A stretch of 64,000 nucleotides of DNA from CADEDH01 sp963732695 (GCA_963732695.1 CAVTAP010000001.1:367518-431517); one strand, 5' to 3'; positions 54,109-63,423 are shown, counted from the stretch's first letter. Made by a program: numbers and translations. The notes: a model not told the origin generated them from the letters alone.

Positions 54109-55251
54109 CTACGAGCTGGGAGATGGCCGGAGGCGCTGGCGAACCGATGCGAGCGTCGGTGATGCGGCAAGGTGCCGCTTGAGCCGAACCGGTGCCTCCA
54201 ACCGGTGGCCGGTGAGCGACCGGGCGATCTCCGCCCGATAGAGCGGGATAGTCGCCTCGCACCACTCGTCCTTGTAGGTCTCGTCGCCCACGGTGAAGTC
54301 GACCACCTCAATTGATCGTCCGCAGCAATCGGCAAGCAGCCACTCGGTGAGCAAACGCCCGGTGGAGTTCACAGCCAGGGGCCCGTCAGCGAAGGTGGGT
54401 AGCAGGTGGTACAACACCCCCCGGTGCCGAGCGCACCAGACGGTGGCCTCGATCTGCCCGGCGACCGCCAGGACAGCCATGTACACCTGCTCGGGATGGC
54501 GTGAGGTGAAGCTGCGATAGAAGCGCCCGAAGCCGGGGTCGGCGAAGATGTCCGATTTACCGGTGGCGAGGAGGCGGGTCGACTTCTGCGCGATCGCTAC
54601 GTCGAGGGTGGCCAGACGCTTCTCCGTCGTCTCGACCAGCCGCAGCTCGACCTGGCCGGCCTCCGCGAGGCGGCGGAGCCGGCGGCGAGAGTCGGCCCGG
54701 CGCGAGGCCTTCGTGCGGGCGTTGAAATAGGCGTCGCTATCGGTGATGAGATGGGTGAGGTGGGCCGTGGCATGTCGACGGACGTCGAGGCGGCAAAGCG
54801 GGTTCGCTCGATCGTCGATGGTTGCCGGCTGACGGTAGAGGAGCAGCAGGTCGCTGGGCGGCAGCGCATCAAGGACTGTGCGCCACACCCCCTCGAGCTC
54901 GCTCTCCGCCAAGTCCGAAGCCCGGGATCCGAGCACGGGGCATGCGTAGTCAGCCAGCGGACCGGCCATCCAATCGACTATCGATGCCGACCTGCCCCGG
55001 TACGGGCGGTCCTGGCGGTAGAGGGGCAGGAACAGCAGCGGCGAGCCGTCGGCGTTTCGCACCGACACAGCGCAAACGTCGATGGCGGCGGTGTCGGCCA
55101 TCGTGTCGTACCAGGTCGACACCCAGTCCCACGTTTGAAAGATGGTCAGCACACCGCTTCGCTCGTGTTCGAGCCAGGTCTCCCGCGCCGCCGCCATCGA
55201 CGAAAACACCTCGACGGTCCATGTCCCGCCAACCGCTGCCGATCCAACCAC
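54109..55251 (-). CDS. GNAT/BioF2-like acyltransferase (CelD-type)
   Basis: 380 aa. Two GNAT-like halves: N-terminal WTVEVFSSMAAARETW, TIFQTWDWVSTWYD, LLFLPLYRQDRPY and C-terminal RRADSRRRLRRLAEAG, VYMAVLAVAGQIEATVWCARHRGVLYHLLPTF, IEVVDFTVGDETYKDEW, as in BioF2/CelD acetyltransferases linked to exopolysaccharide or envelope. Codon use is less G/C-biased than in cysS or thi genes, so it may be acquired. GTG 55251 is the chosen start. Confidence 0.7.
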   Translation of the reverse strand: MVGSAAVGGTWTVEVFSSMAAARETWLEHERSGVLTIFQTWDWVSTWYDTMADTAAIDVCAVSVRNADGSPLLFLPLYRQDRPYRGRSASIVDWMAGPLADYACPVLGSRASDLAESELEGVWRTVLDALPPSDLLLLYRQPATIDDRANPLCRLDVRRHATAHLTHLITDSDAYFNARTKASRRADSRRRLRRLAEAGQVELRLVETTEKRLATLDVAIAQKSTRLLATGKSDIFADPGFGRFYRSFTSRHPEQVYMAVLAVAGQIEATVWCARHRGVLYHLLPTFADGPLAVNSTGRLLTEWLLADCCGRSIEVVDFTVGDETYKDEWCEATIPLYRAEIARSLTGHRLEAPVRLKRHLAASPTLASVRQRLRPSPSS

Positions 55252-55283
55252 AGAGAGTGATCGTATCAGGCCGGCCGGGTCGG

Positions 55284-55754
55284 TCAGCGGCTGGCGATGG
55301 GGGCGAAGGTGGCCTTCAGGGCGGCGACGAGGTCGGCCGGGGCCAGCTCGATGTCGAGGCCCCGGCGGCCGCCGCTCACGTACATGAGGTCGAGGCCCTG
55401 GGCCGAGTCGTCCACGTAGGTGTCGAGCCGCTTCTTCTGGCCCAGCGGGCTGATCCCGCCCACCACGTAGCCGGTCATCCGCTCGGCGGCGGCGGGGTCG
55501 GCCATGGCCGCCTTCTTGCCCTTGGCTGCCGCCGCGATCGCCTTGAGGTCGAGCCGGGTGCTGACCGGGACTACGGCCACCACATGGCGCTGGCCGTCGA
55601 TGGCGGCCACCAGGGTCTTGAACACCTGGTCGGGGCTGACGCCGAGGGCCTCGGCGGCCTCCAGGCCATAGGAGTCGGCGGCGGGATCGTGGTGGTAGGG
55701 GATCACCCGGTGGGCGACCTTCGCCTTCTCGAGCAGCTTGATGGCCGGCGTCAC
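55284..55754 (-). CDS. ybaK: Cys-tRNA(Pro) deacylase, YbaK/EbsC family
   Basis: Trans-editing factor that hydrolyses Cys-tRNA(Pro). 156 aa with the family landmarks AIKLLEKAKVAHRVIPYHHD, EAAEALGVSPDQVFKTLVA, VVPVSTRLDLKAIAAAAKGKKAAM and YVVGGISPLGQKKRL. The GTG 55754 start is directly before the first helix. Divergent from the thiamine importer operon. Confidence 0.88.
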   Translation of the reverse strand: MTPAIKLLEKAKVAHRVIPYHHDPAADSYGLEAAEALGVSPDQVFKTLVAAIDGQRHVVAVVPVSTRLDLKAIAAAAKGKKAAMADPAAAERMTGYVVGGISPLGQKKRLDTYVDDSAQGLDLMYVSGGRRGLDIELAPADLVAALKATFAPIASR

Positions 55755-55867
55755 CCGCCCAGTGTGCCGCCCGGCCGGGGGACCGGCTACGATCCCGTCC
55801 TGCCGACGGGTGGCCATCCGGGTACACGGCGGCCGCTCCCAGGAGGGAGCACACCACACAACCGAAG

Positions 55868-55964
55868 AGACCGGGGAGCTCGGGTACAGCCGGGCTGAGA
55901 GGACAGTCGCTCGCACTGTCGACCCGCGAACCTGATCTGGGTAATACCAGCGCAAGGGAGGCAC
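55868..55964 (+). promoter_or_regulatory. TPP riboswitch (THI element)
   Basis: The conserved core parts are present in order: GCCGGGCTGAGAGG (about 55889-55902), a variable hairpin (CAGTCGC...GCGACTG-like around 55904-55919), GACCCGCGAACCTGATCTGG (55921-55940) and GTAATACCAGCGCAAGGGAG (55941-55960). The end AAGGGAGG doubles as the ribosome-binding site of thiB, so TPP binding probably blocks translation start. Confidence 0.92.
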
Positions 55965-55971
55965 GAGCGTC

Positions 55972-57099
55972 ATGCGCCGTTCAACCACGAGACCCACGGG
56001 GGCCCACCGGGCCCTCGCCGTCGGAGCCGGCCTGGCGGCGGCGGTACTGGCCGCCGGCTGCTCCGACTCGAGCTCCGATGGGGCCGGGGGCGGCAACGTC
56101 GAGACGATCACCTCGGAGCAGGTGGCCAAGGCAAATACCGACGGCACCACGATCCGGCTGATCACCCACGATTCGTTCAACGTGAGCGACGGGCTGCTCG
56201 ACCAGTTCACGGCCGAGACCGGCATCACGGTGGACCAGGTGGCGTCGGGCGACGCCGGGGAGCTGGTGTCGAAGGCGATCATCACCGCCGGCAAGCCGGA
56301 GGCCGACGTGCTGTTCGGGATCGACAACACCTTCCTCCAGCGGGGCCTCGACGCCGACCTGTTCGAGGCCTACGCCTCGCCCGCCCTGGCCGACGTGCCC
56401 GACGAGTACGAGCTCGACGCCCAGCACCGGGTGACCCCGGTCGACTACGGCGACGTGTGCGTCAACTACTGGAAGGACGGCGTGGCCGGTGGCACCCCGC
56501 CGGCATCGATGGACGACCTGACCAGGCCGGAGTACGCCGCCAGCTTCGTGACCCAGGACCCGGAGACGTCGTCGCCCGGGTTCGCCTTCCTGCTGGCCAC
56601 GATCGCCGCCTACGGCGAGGACGGCTGGGAGGGGTACTGGCAGAAGCTGGCCGACGGTGGGGTGACCGTGAGCAGCGGTTGGGAGGACGCCTACTACGGC
56701 CAGTTCAAGGCCGGGGGCGAGGGCGACAAGACGCTGGTGACGTCGTATGCCTCCAGCCCGGTGGCCGAGGTCGTGTTCTCCGATCCCAAGGTCGACACGC
56801 CGCCCACCGGGGTGGTGCTCGACTCCTGCTTCCGCCAGATCGAGTTCGCCGGGGTGCTGGCCGGGACCGAGCACCCGGAGGCGGCGGCCAAGCTGGTCGA
56901 CTTCCTGTTGTCGGACACGTTCCAGGCCGACATCCCGCTCAACATGTTCGTGTCGCCGGTGAGCTCCAAGGTGGAGGTGCCGGCCGAGTACACGGAGTTC
57001 ACGGCGAAGCCCACCCGGACGTTGAGCCTGGAGCCGAGCGAGATCGAGGCCAAGCGGGCCGACTGGACCGAGCGCTGGTCCCAGATCGTCACCCGCTGA
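55972..57099 (+). CDS. thiB: Thiamine ABC transporter substrate-binding lipoprotein
   Basis: Extracytoplasmic thiamine (or TPP) receptor, 375 aa. Lipobox LAAGC with lipid-carrying Cys30. Body shows TIRLITHDSFNVSDGLLDQFTAETG-type ThiB features (ITHDSFNVS, DVLFGIDNTFLQRGL, VTPVDYGDVCVNYW, SSGWEDAYYGQF, VTSYASSP). Directly downstream of the TPP riboswitch, which supports the substrate; start ATG 55972. Confidence 0.92.
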   Translation: MRRSTTRPTGAHRALAVGAGLAAAVLAAGCSDSSSDGAGGGNVETITSEQVAKANTDGTTIRLITHDSFNVSDGLLDQFTAETGITVDQVASGDAGELVSKAIITAGKPEADVLFGIDNTFLQRGLDADLFEAYASPALADVPDEYELDAQHRVTPVDYGDVCVNYWKDGVAGGTPPASMDDLTRPEYAASFVTQDPETSSPGFAFLLATIAAYGEDGWEGYWQKLADGGVTVSSGWEDAYYGQFKAGGEGDKTLVTSYASSPVAEVVFSDPKVDTPPTGVVLDSCFRQIEFAGVLAGTEHPEAAAKLVDFLLSDTFQADIPLNMFVSPVSSKVEVPAEYTEFTAKPTRTLSLEPSEIEAKRADWTERWSQIVTR

Positions 57100-57101
57100 G
57101 C

Positions 57102-58730
57102 GTGCCTGTGCCGTCCGGCCAGACGAGGCTCCGGCGGCGGGCGGCGGAAGTGTCGCTCGCCGCCGGGCCGGCTCTGTTCCTGGCCGTGCTCGTGGTGTGG
57201 CCGCTGGTGGCGGTGCTGGTGCGGTCGTTCGAAGGGGTGGGGCCGGGGCGGGTGGCCGAGGTGCTGGGCCGGGGCTCGGTGCGCTCGGTTGTGGCCTTCA
57301 CCGTGGGCCAGGCCCTCCTGTCCACGGTGTTGACCCTGGCCCTGGGCCTTCCCGTGGCCCGGGTGGTGGCCCGCTACCGGTTCCCCGGGGTGCGGGTGCT
57401 GCGGGCGCTGGTGGTGGTGCCGTTCGTGCTGCCCACGGTGGTGGTGGCGGCCGCCTTCGCCGCCCTGTTCGAGCGCTACGCCCCCGGATGGCGCCACACG
57501 CTGGTGCCGGTGCTGGCGGCGCATGTGTTCTTCAACCTGGCCGTGGTGGTGCGGGTGGTGGGCGGGTACTGGGCCGGGGCCGACCGCCGGCTCGACGAGG
57601 CGGCCCAGGTGCTGGGGGCCGGGCCGTGGCAGGTGTTCCGGTCGGTCACGGTGCCCCGGTTGGGGCCGGTGCTGGCCGGGTCGGCCGTGCTGGTGTTCCT
57701 GTTCACGTTCACCAGCTTCGGGATCATCCGCATCCTGGGCGGGCCGGGGCGGGCCACGATCGAGACCGAGATCTTCCGCTACGCCGTGAACCGTACCGAG
57801 TTCGACGTGGCCGCCGTGTTGGCGGCGCTGCAGCTGGTGGTGGTGTTGGGCCTGGCCACCGTGTCGGCCGCGTTCCAGCGCCGGATCTCCCGGGCCCAGC
57901 GGGGTCGGGCCCGGCCCGCGGCCCGGCCGGTGGCCGAGGGCGGCTGGCCGGCCCGGCTGTGGCTGGGCGGGGCGCTGGCCATCGTGGCGGTGGTGATCGT
58001 GGTGCCGGTGGCCGTGCTGGTGCAGGGGTCGCTGCGGGTGGGCGACGGCTACGGGTTCGACAACTACCGCCGGCTGTTCGCCACCGGCGATCTGCTGCCG
58101 GTGAGCGCAGCCCGGGCCCTGGCCACGTCGCTCGAGTACGCGCTGGTGGCGGCGGTGGTGGCCTCGGTGGTGGGGGTGGTGGCGGCGGTGGCCGTGACCG
58201 GGGGGTCGGCGCTGGCCCGGCCGTTGGAGGTGCTGACGCTGGTGCCGTTGGGGGTGTCGGCGGTGACGCTGGGGTTCGGCTACCTGGTGGCGTTCGCCGT
58301 GTTCGACCTGCGGCGGTCGGTGTGGCTGGTGCCGGTGTCGCACGCCGTGATCGGGTTGCCGTTCGTGTTGGCGGCGGTGGTGCCGGCGTTGCGGTCGATC
58401 GACCCGAGGTTGCGGGAGGCGGCGGCCACCCTGGGGGCGGGTGGGTGGTCGGTCCGCCGTCTGGTCGACTGGCCCCTGGTGCGGGGAGCGGCGGTGACGG
58501 GGGCCGGGTTCTCGGCCGCGGTGAGCCTGGGGGAGTTCGGGGCCACGTCGTTCCTCAGCCGGGGTGGCGACTCGTTCACCGCGCCGCTGGCCGTGGCCCG
58601 GCTGGTGTCGCAGCCGGGGGCGGCCCTGCGGGGACAGGCCCTGGCCTTGAGCGTGGTGATCGGTGTGGTGGTGGCGGCCGTGGCCGCCCTGATCGAATGG
58701 CGCCGGGGCGACCGGGTGACGCTGCTGTGA
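57102..58730 (+). CDS. thiP: Thiamine ABC transporter permease, two fused permease halves
   Basis: Membrane channel of the importer, 542 aa with about 12 helices. Two BPD-transporter domains each carry an EAA loop: RRLDEAAQVLGAGPWQVFRSV in the first half and DPRLREAAATLGAGGWSV in the second. This twin organisation is that of ThiP. GTG 57102 lies 2 bp after the thiB stop; GTG 57108 is possible. It overlaps thiQ as GTGA. Confidence 0.9.
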   Translation: MPVPSGQTRLRRRAAEVSLAAGPALFLAVLVVWPLVAVLVRSFEGVGPGRVAEVLGRGSVRSVVAFTVGQALLSTVLTLALGLPVARVVARYRFPGVRVLRALVVVPFVLPTVVVAAAFAALFERYAPGWRHTLVPVLAAHVFFNLAVVVRVVGGYWAGADRRLDEAAQVLGAGPWQVFRSVTVPRLGPVLAGSAVLVFLFTFTSFGIIRILGGPGRATIETEIFRYAVNRTEFDVAAVLAALQLVVVLGLATVSAAFQRRISRAQRGRARPAARPVAEGGWPARLWLGGALAIVAVVIVVPVAVLVQGSLRVGDGYGFDNYRRLFATGDLLPVSAARALATSLEYALVAAVVASVVGVVAAVAVTGGSALARPLEVLTLVPLGVSAVTLGFGYLVAFAVFDLRRSVWLVPVSHAVIGLPFVLAAVVPALRSIDPRLREAAATLGAGGWSVRRLVDWPLVRGAAVTGAGFSAAVSLGEFGATSFLSRGGDSFTAPLAVARLVSQPGAALRGQALALSVVIGVVVAAVAALIEWRRGDRVTLL

Positions 58731-59776
58731 GTGGACTGTCGATCCGGGGGGTGACGGTGGCGTTCGAAGCGGTGCGGGCCGTCGACGACGTGTCGCTGGA
58801 GGTGGCGCCGGGGGAGACGGTGGCCGTGGTGGGGCCGAGCGGGAGCGGAAAGAGCACGCTGCTGCGGGCCATCGCCGGGTTGGAGCCACTGGTGGCGGGG
58901 GAGATCCGGGCCGGGGGGCGGTCGCTGGCCGGGGTTCCGGTGCCCCAGCGGGATCTGGGGTTGATGTTCCAGGACCATGCGCTGTTCCCCCATCTCGACG
59001 TGGCCGGCAACGTGGCGTTCGGCCTGCGGATGAAGCGATGGCCGGCCGACCGGCAGCGGGCTCGGGTGGCCGAGTTGCTGGAGCTGGTGGGCCTGGCCGG
59101 CTTCGGGCGGCGGGCGGTGCACGAGCTCTCGGGCGGGGAGGCCCAGCGGGTGGCGCTGGCCCGGGCCCTGGCCCCGGAGCCGGCACTGCTGATGCTGGAC
59201 GAGCCGTTCGGGTCGCTCGACCGGGTGCTGCGGGAGCAGTTGACGGCCGAGGTCCGGCGTCTGCTGCAGGAGCTGGGTCAGACGGCGCTCCACGTCACCC
59301 ACGACCAGGGCGAGGCATTCGCCCTGGCCGATCGGGTGGCGGTGCTGGCGGCGGGGCGGCTGGTGCAGGTGGGGGAGCCGCCCGAGCTGTGGCACCGACC
59401 GGCCACGAGGTTCGTGGCCGAGTTCCTGGGCCACCCCAACCTGTGGCCGGCCACGGTGGGTCCGGGGGGCCGGGCGGTCGTGGCCGGTGTCGACCTCGGC
59501 CCGGTGGTGGCCGTGGCCGGGGTTGGACCGGGCTCGCCCGTGACGGTGGTCGTGCCGGTCACGGCGTTGGGGCCGGGCGACGCTGGCGCCGCGCCGTCGG
59601 TGGAGGTCGATGTGGGCGTCGTCGGGTTCGCCCAGGGGCGCTATCGGGTGGTGGGTCGGCTGGTGGGCGGCGCCGAGCCGCTCGACGTGGTGTGGGAAGC
59701 CGACGAAGCGCCAGCGGTGGGGGAGCGGGTACGTCTGACGGTGCGGGCCGACCAGATCTGGCCCGTGGTGGCCTGA
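58727..59776 (+). CDS. thiQ: Thiamine ABC transporter ATP-binding protein
   Basis: ATPase of the importer, 349 aa. Walker A GPSGSGKST, Q-loop MFQDHALFPH, signature LSGGEAQRVAL, Walker B LLMLDEPFGSLD and switch His in VTHDQGEAF. The about 120 residues after the ATPase domain contain a TOBE-like region, longer than in E. coli ThiQ and more like PotA/CysA-type subunits. GTG start overlapping the permease stop. Confidence 0.88.
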   Translation: MSGLSIRGVTVAFEAVRAVDDVSLEVAPGETVAVVGPSGSGKSTLLRAIAGLEPLVAGEIRAGGRSLAGVPVPQRDLGLMFQDHALFPHLDVAGNVAFGLRMKRWPADRQRARVAELLELVGLAGFGRRAVHELSGGEAQRVALARALAPEPALLMLDEPFGSLDRVLREQLTAEVRRLLQELGQTALHVTHDQGEAFALADRVAVLAAGRLVQVGEPPELWHRPATRFVAEFLGHPNLWPATVGPGGRAVVAGVDLGPVVAVAGVGPGSPVTVVVPVTALGPGDAGAAPSVEVDVGVVGFAQGRYRVVGRLVGGAEPLDVVWEADEAPAVGERVRLTVRADQIWPVVA

Positions 59777-59828
59777 CGGCACCGCACCGCCGGCGGCGCT
59801 GTCTACACCGAGATTTCGAGGGCGATGA

Positions 59829-59858
59829 TTGGTCGAGCAAGTTACCGATGGGTAATCT
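59829..59858 (+). promoter_or_regulatory. Promoter of the acyl-CoA dehydrogenase gene
   Basis: TTGGTC (59829-59834) and TAATCT (59853-59858) with an 18-bp spacer, in the 175-bp gap after thiQ. Confidence 0.45.
59842..59855. promoter_or_regulatory. Palindromic operator candidate over the -10 box
   Basis: TTACC-GATG-GGTAA, a perfect 5+5 inverted repeat that overlaps the promoter spacer and -10. Its form suits a TetR-family repressor of fatty-acid genes (inference). Confidence 0.45.
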
Positions 59859-59868
59859 GTAGGCACGT

Positions 59869-59886
59869 GCAAGCACTAGCAAGCAC
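59869..59886. repeat. Two GCAAGCAC direct repeats 10 bp apart
   Basis: GCAAGCAC at 59869-59876 and again at 59879-59886, one helical turn apart, just downstream of the -10 box. Possible second regulator site. Confidence 0.4.
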
Positions 59887-59951
59887 AATCCGTCCGACCC
59901 GATTGGGCCCGAGCTGTCAGCTCGGCGCCCGCCACGCCGATCGGAGGCGCC

Positions 59952-61166
59952 ATGGCCGAGTTCTCGCTCCAGCTCAGTGAAGACCAGCTCCAGTTGCAGA
60001 AGTGGGTGCACGACTTCGCCGAAGAGGTGATCCGCCCGGCTGGGGCCGAGTGGGACCGGCGGGAGGAGACGCCGTGGCCGATCCTGGAGGAGGCGGCCAA
60101 GATCGGGTTGTACGGCTGGGAGTTCCTGGCCGAGATCATGATGAACGACAAGTCGGGGTTGTCGTCGCCGGTGGCCATGGAGGAGCTGTTCTGGGGTGAT
60201 GCCGGCATCGGCATGGCCATCATGGGCTCGGGACTGGCGGCGGCCGGGATCGCGGCGGCGGGCACGCCGGAGCAGGTGCTGGAGTGGGTGCCCCAGTGCT
60301 ACGGCACGGCCGACGACATCAAGCTGGGGGCGTTCGCCGCCTCCGAGCCCGATGCCGGCTCCGACGTGGCGGCGTACCGGACGAGGGCGGTGTACGAGGA
60401 AGCCACCGACACCTGGGTGCTGAACGGCACCAAGACGTGGATCACCAACGGCGGGATCGCCGACATCCACGTGGTGGTGGCCGTGGTCGACCCCAAGCTG
60501 GGGGCGGCGGGACAGGCCAGTTTCGTGGTCCCGCAGGGGACGGCCGGGTTGTCGCAGGGGCAGAAGTTCTCCAAGCACGGGATCCGGGCCAGCCACACCG
60601 CCGAGGTGGTGCTGGACGATGTGCGGGTGCCCGGAAGCTGCCTCCTGGGGGGCAAGGAGCGGCTCGACGAGCGGCTGGCCAAGGTGCGGGACGGGCAGAA
60701 GAGCACCAGCCAGGGGGCGATGCAGACGTTCGAGAGCACCCGGCCGATCGTGGCGGCGCAGGCGCTGGGTATCGCCCGGGCGGCGTACGAGTACTCGCTG
60801 CAGTACGCCAAGGACCGGGTGGCGTTCGGCAAGCCGATCATCAAGAACCAGTCGATCGCCTTCATGCTGGCCGACATGGCCACCGAGATCGAGGCCGCCC
60901 GGCTGCTCACCTGGCGGGCGGCGTGGCTGGGCAAGCGCAAGGGGTTCAAGCACGCCGAGGGGTCGATGGCCAAGCTCAAGGCCGGCCGCACCGCGGTGTG
61001 GGTGACCGAGCGGTCGATGCAGATCCTGGGCGGGGCGGGCTACGTGACCGATCATCCCGTCGAGCGCTGGCACCGCGACGCCAAGATCTACGACATCTTC
61101 GAAGGCACCGAGCAGATCCAGCAGCTGGTGATCAGCCGGGCGATCTCGGGGCTGCGGATCGAGTGA
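59952..61166 (+). CDS. Acyl-CoA dehydrogenase
   Basis: FAD enzyme for the first oxidation of beta-oxidation, 404 aa. Seen: FAASEPDAGSDVAA (FAD/substrate loop), TWVLNGTKTWITNGGIADI, GIRASHTAEVVLDDVRVP, ALGIARAAYEYSLQYAKDRVAFGKPI, MQILGGAGYVTDHPVERWHRDAKI and the catalytic-base motif IFEGTEQIQ (Glu384 by analogy with medium-chain enzymes). ATG 59952 follows GGAGGCGCC. It has its own promoter with operator-like repeats. Confidence 0.93.
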   Translation: MAEFSLQLSEDQLQLQKWVHDFAEEVIRPAGAEWDRREETPWPILEEAAKIGLYGWEFLAEIMMNDKSGLSSPVAMEELFWGDAGIGMAIMGSGLAAAGIAAAGTPEQVLEWVPQCYGTADDIKLGAFAASEPDAGSDVAAYRTRAVYEEATDTWVLNGTKTWITNGGIADIHVVVAVVDPKLGAAGQASFVVPQGTAGLSQGQKFSKHGIRASHTAEVVLDDVRVPGSCLLGGKERLDERLAKVRDGQKSTSQGAMQTFESTRPIVAAQALGIARAAYEYSLQYAKDRVAFGKPIIKNQSIAFMLADMATEIEAARLLTWRAAWLGKRKGFKHAEGSMAKLKAGRTAVWVTERSMQILGGAGYVTDHPVERWHRDAKIYDIFEGTEQIQQLVISRAISGLRIE

Positions 61167-61374
61167 GCTGACCAGGGAGAACTCGGTTATGCGGCAGATC
61201 AGTCGAGAGCTGACGGTCCAGCGTTGGTGGGGGGTCTGATTGCGGACCATCCCTAGTTTTCCGCCGAGGCGACCGGAGAGCACCGGCTTGGGCCCGGCGA
61301 GACTGGCCCCTGCACGACGGCCGGGCTGCGCAGGGTCGGACGTTGACGGGGCGGCGGAGGGCTACCGTGGGACC

Positions 61375-61577
61375 GTGTTGGTGAGCGACTTGCGTCACTT
61401 TCTGGACATGCCCGACGCTGCGCCGGGGCCGGCGAAGCGGCTTGCGACGCAGCTGAGTGCCACCTCGGCTGTGCGCTGTGGTTCGTGATGGTGTTCCGTC
61501 ATGCGGACGGTGAGATTGCGTGGGGGTGTGATGAGGGCGTGATCACCGGTTGGGAGGGCTCACCGACCGACGTGTCC
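61375..61577 (+). pseudogene. Remnant of a small protein gene
   Basis: From GTG 61375, VLVSDLRHFLDMPDAAPGPAKRLATQLS reads as the start of a small actinobacterial protein, but the frame stops at 61488. In another frame, downstream codons give RHADGEIAW and CDEGVITGWEGSPTDVS, which I recall as the end of the same family; the part between, which would hold a CxxC, is missing. Family recall is from memory, so treat as tentative. The 208-bp gap 61167-61374 shows nothing else. Confidence 0.4.
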
Positions 61578-61587
61578 GGGGGGCTGT

Positions 61588-61683
61588 GTGGCGTCGAACG
61601 CGAATGCCGAGGTCGACCGGCGTCGGGCGAAGTCGCTCGATGAGGCGTGCGCCCTGCTTGAGGCGGCGCTGGACGCTGGCTAG
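61588..61683 (+). CDS. Tentative 31-residue peptide upstream of the DUF6933-like gene
   Basis: GTG 61588 opens a short helical frame (NAEVDRRRAKSLDEACALLEAAL) ending 2 bp before the next gene. It could be a small partner protein or the tail of a decayed one. Confidence 0.2.
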   Translation: MASNANAEVDRRRAKSLDEACALLEAALDAG

Positions 61684-61685
61684 CG

Positions 61686-62191
61686 GTGTTCACGATTCGG
61701 GGGACGAAGAAGTTCCTGGACCGTGTCGGACGTCCGGATCCTGATCCGCCGGCGTCCTCGACGGTGTTGGGTGACTGGTATGCGAATGTGCTGTTCTGGC
61801 GGCCGCAGGTGGCGGTGTTCGTCAATGCCGCCACCTTCGTGCCGGTGTTGATGCCGTTGGCCCCGGCGGCCGATGTCGTCGGTCGCTTCCCGGCGTCAAC
61901 GGCTGAGGTGTTCGCTGCGCTCGGGATCGATCGACGGTTCGTGGCGGCAGAGACAGCCGAGATGGGATCGGTGGTGCTGGCCAAGACGGCGAGCCGTCAG
62001 GTGCTGGGGGTCATGAACGAGTTCGTGTTCATGGCGGAGCGCTCGATCAGCACCGGGCACCAGCGCCTGAGGATCTGGTCGGTCTGTCGGTGTGGCTCGC
62101 CGACACGATCGTCGGTCCCATCAGCAAAGACGACGGGTCGACGCCGCTCGGCGCTCTTCAGAACCGGGCGGCCAGGATCATGAACGGCTGA
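61686..62191 (+). pseudogene. DUF6933-like protein gene, frameshifted
   Basis: GTG 61686 gives VFTIRGTKKFLDRVG, LGDWYANVLFWRPQVAVFVN, PVLMPLAPAADVV and VLAKTASRQVLGVMNEF, the pattern of DUF6933-type proteins. After MAERS near 62045 the expected continuation (DLVGLSVWLADTIVGPI, ending AARIMNG) lies in another frame and stops at 62191. One indel separates the parts. Function unknown. Confidence 0.5.
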
Positions 62192-62570
62192 GCGCCCGTT
62201 CGCCGACCGCCTACCTGTACTACCAGTCGTCGTAGTGAGGCGTTCGGCTGCGCCGACGGCGAGGGCGGCGTACAGAGCTCGTTCGACGAGATCCTCGACC
62301 TGGGCGCCCATCTTCGTGCCACACTGTCCTGTGAACAGGGAATCCGCCAGTCGGCGGTGCCGAATCGTCCAGCTCGTACCGGCCAGGCCCGAGAAGTTTG
62401 GCACTGAGTTGGGCGCAGGCCGCTGGGCGTCCTGTCGGCCGTGGCCACCCATTGGGCGAAACCCGACGCTTCGGGAACTTGTCGGTCAGAGGCGGTCTAC
62501 GAACTCGGCTAGCCGGTACGAGGCGGGCGTCGACGCGGCCGGAGGCCGCCGACCCAAAGGCTGTGAGACC
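62192..62570. other. No recognisable gene
   Basis: Open frames exist on both strands but none has protein-like composition, a family motif or a good start. No hairpin or repeat stands out. Confidence 0.4.
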
Positions 62571-63148
62571 ATGACCGACCTTCGGCCCACCGCCTCCGTT
62601 CCCTCGGCCTGGCCGCCGCCACCCCCGTGCTGGTCAGCCTGCTCTCGCGGCCTGCAGTGACAGCTCGACCCCACCGCCGCCGGCGGTACAGCCGTCACGA
62701 CCGACAGCTCGGCTCGGATGGCACGGACGCCACCACCGAGGTCTCGACGACCGAAGCTGATGACACGATCACGGTGCCGACACGAGGCCGCCGAGCACGA
62801 CCACGGGGCCGACACGAGTGCCGCTGAGCACGACCACGGGGCCGACGGCGCCACTATGGCGGCCGACCACGACCACGCCGGCGGTGCCCTCGACGTGGAG
62901 GCCCTCCACGATCTCGACGATGAGCTGGCTATCGGGAAGCTCGACGCCACCGCACAGCGGGCCGTCGTGGCCGACTACATCGCCCGGGTGGAGGAGATGA
63001 AGCCCGCCGCCGGCTCGCCTGAGGCCGAGCTGCTGAAGCTCCTCCGGGACCTTGACGCCGCTCGGCCGCCGGCGATCTGGCCAAGGCCGCCCCGCTGGCT
63101 GCGCAGGCCCACGACGCCGCCCACGAGCTGGGCGCCGCCAAGCCCTGA
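62571..63148 (+). pseudogene. His-rich lipoprotein gene broken by several frameshifts
   Basis: Pieces in different frames assemble into one exported protein. MTDLRPT is followed by LGLAAATPVLVSLLS, a signal, and a lipobox-like ACSDSST; then DGTDATTEVSTTEADDTITVPT; then a repeat AEHDHGADTSAAEHDHGADG with DHDHAGG; then LDVEALHDLDDELAIGKLDATAQRA-type helices to LLRDLDA; and finally GDLAKAAPLAAQAHDAAHELGAAKP and a stop at 63148. Changes near 62600, 62640, 62790 and 63065 are required. The His-Asp repeats suggest metal binding. Confidence 0.5.
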
Positions 63149-63423
63149 AGGCCTTTCGATCCAGCGTGGTGGAATGCCGTCCGGGACTCAGTCGGTCGAT
63201 ACGGCGAGCCGGCAGGCCTCGAGTGCGGGTGGCGAACATGGCCAGGGTCCTCCCCGGAACACGTGGCCTGCACCACCAGCACGGCCAGGTCCGGCCGCCG
63301 CCGGCTCAGCGACAGTGCGGCCCACGGTCCACAACGGGATCGAGCGACGCCAACACCGGATCCTGGCTCACAGCGCCGAGCAGGCAGGCGACGCCGCGCA
63401 CCAGCACCGGCACCTCCGGCCAC

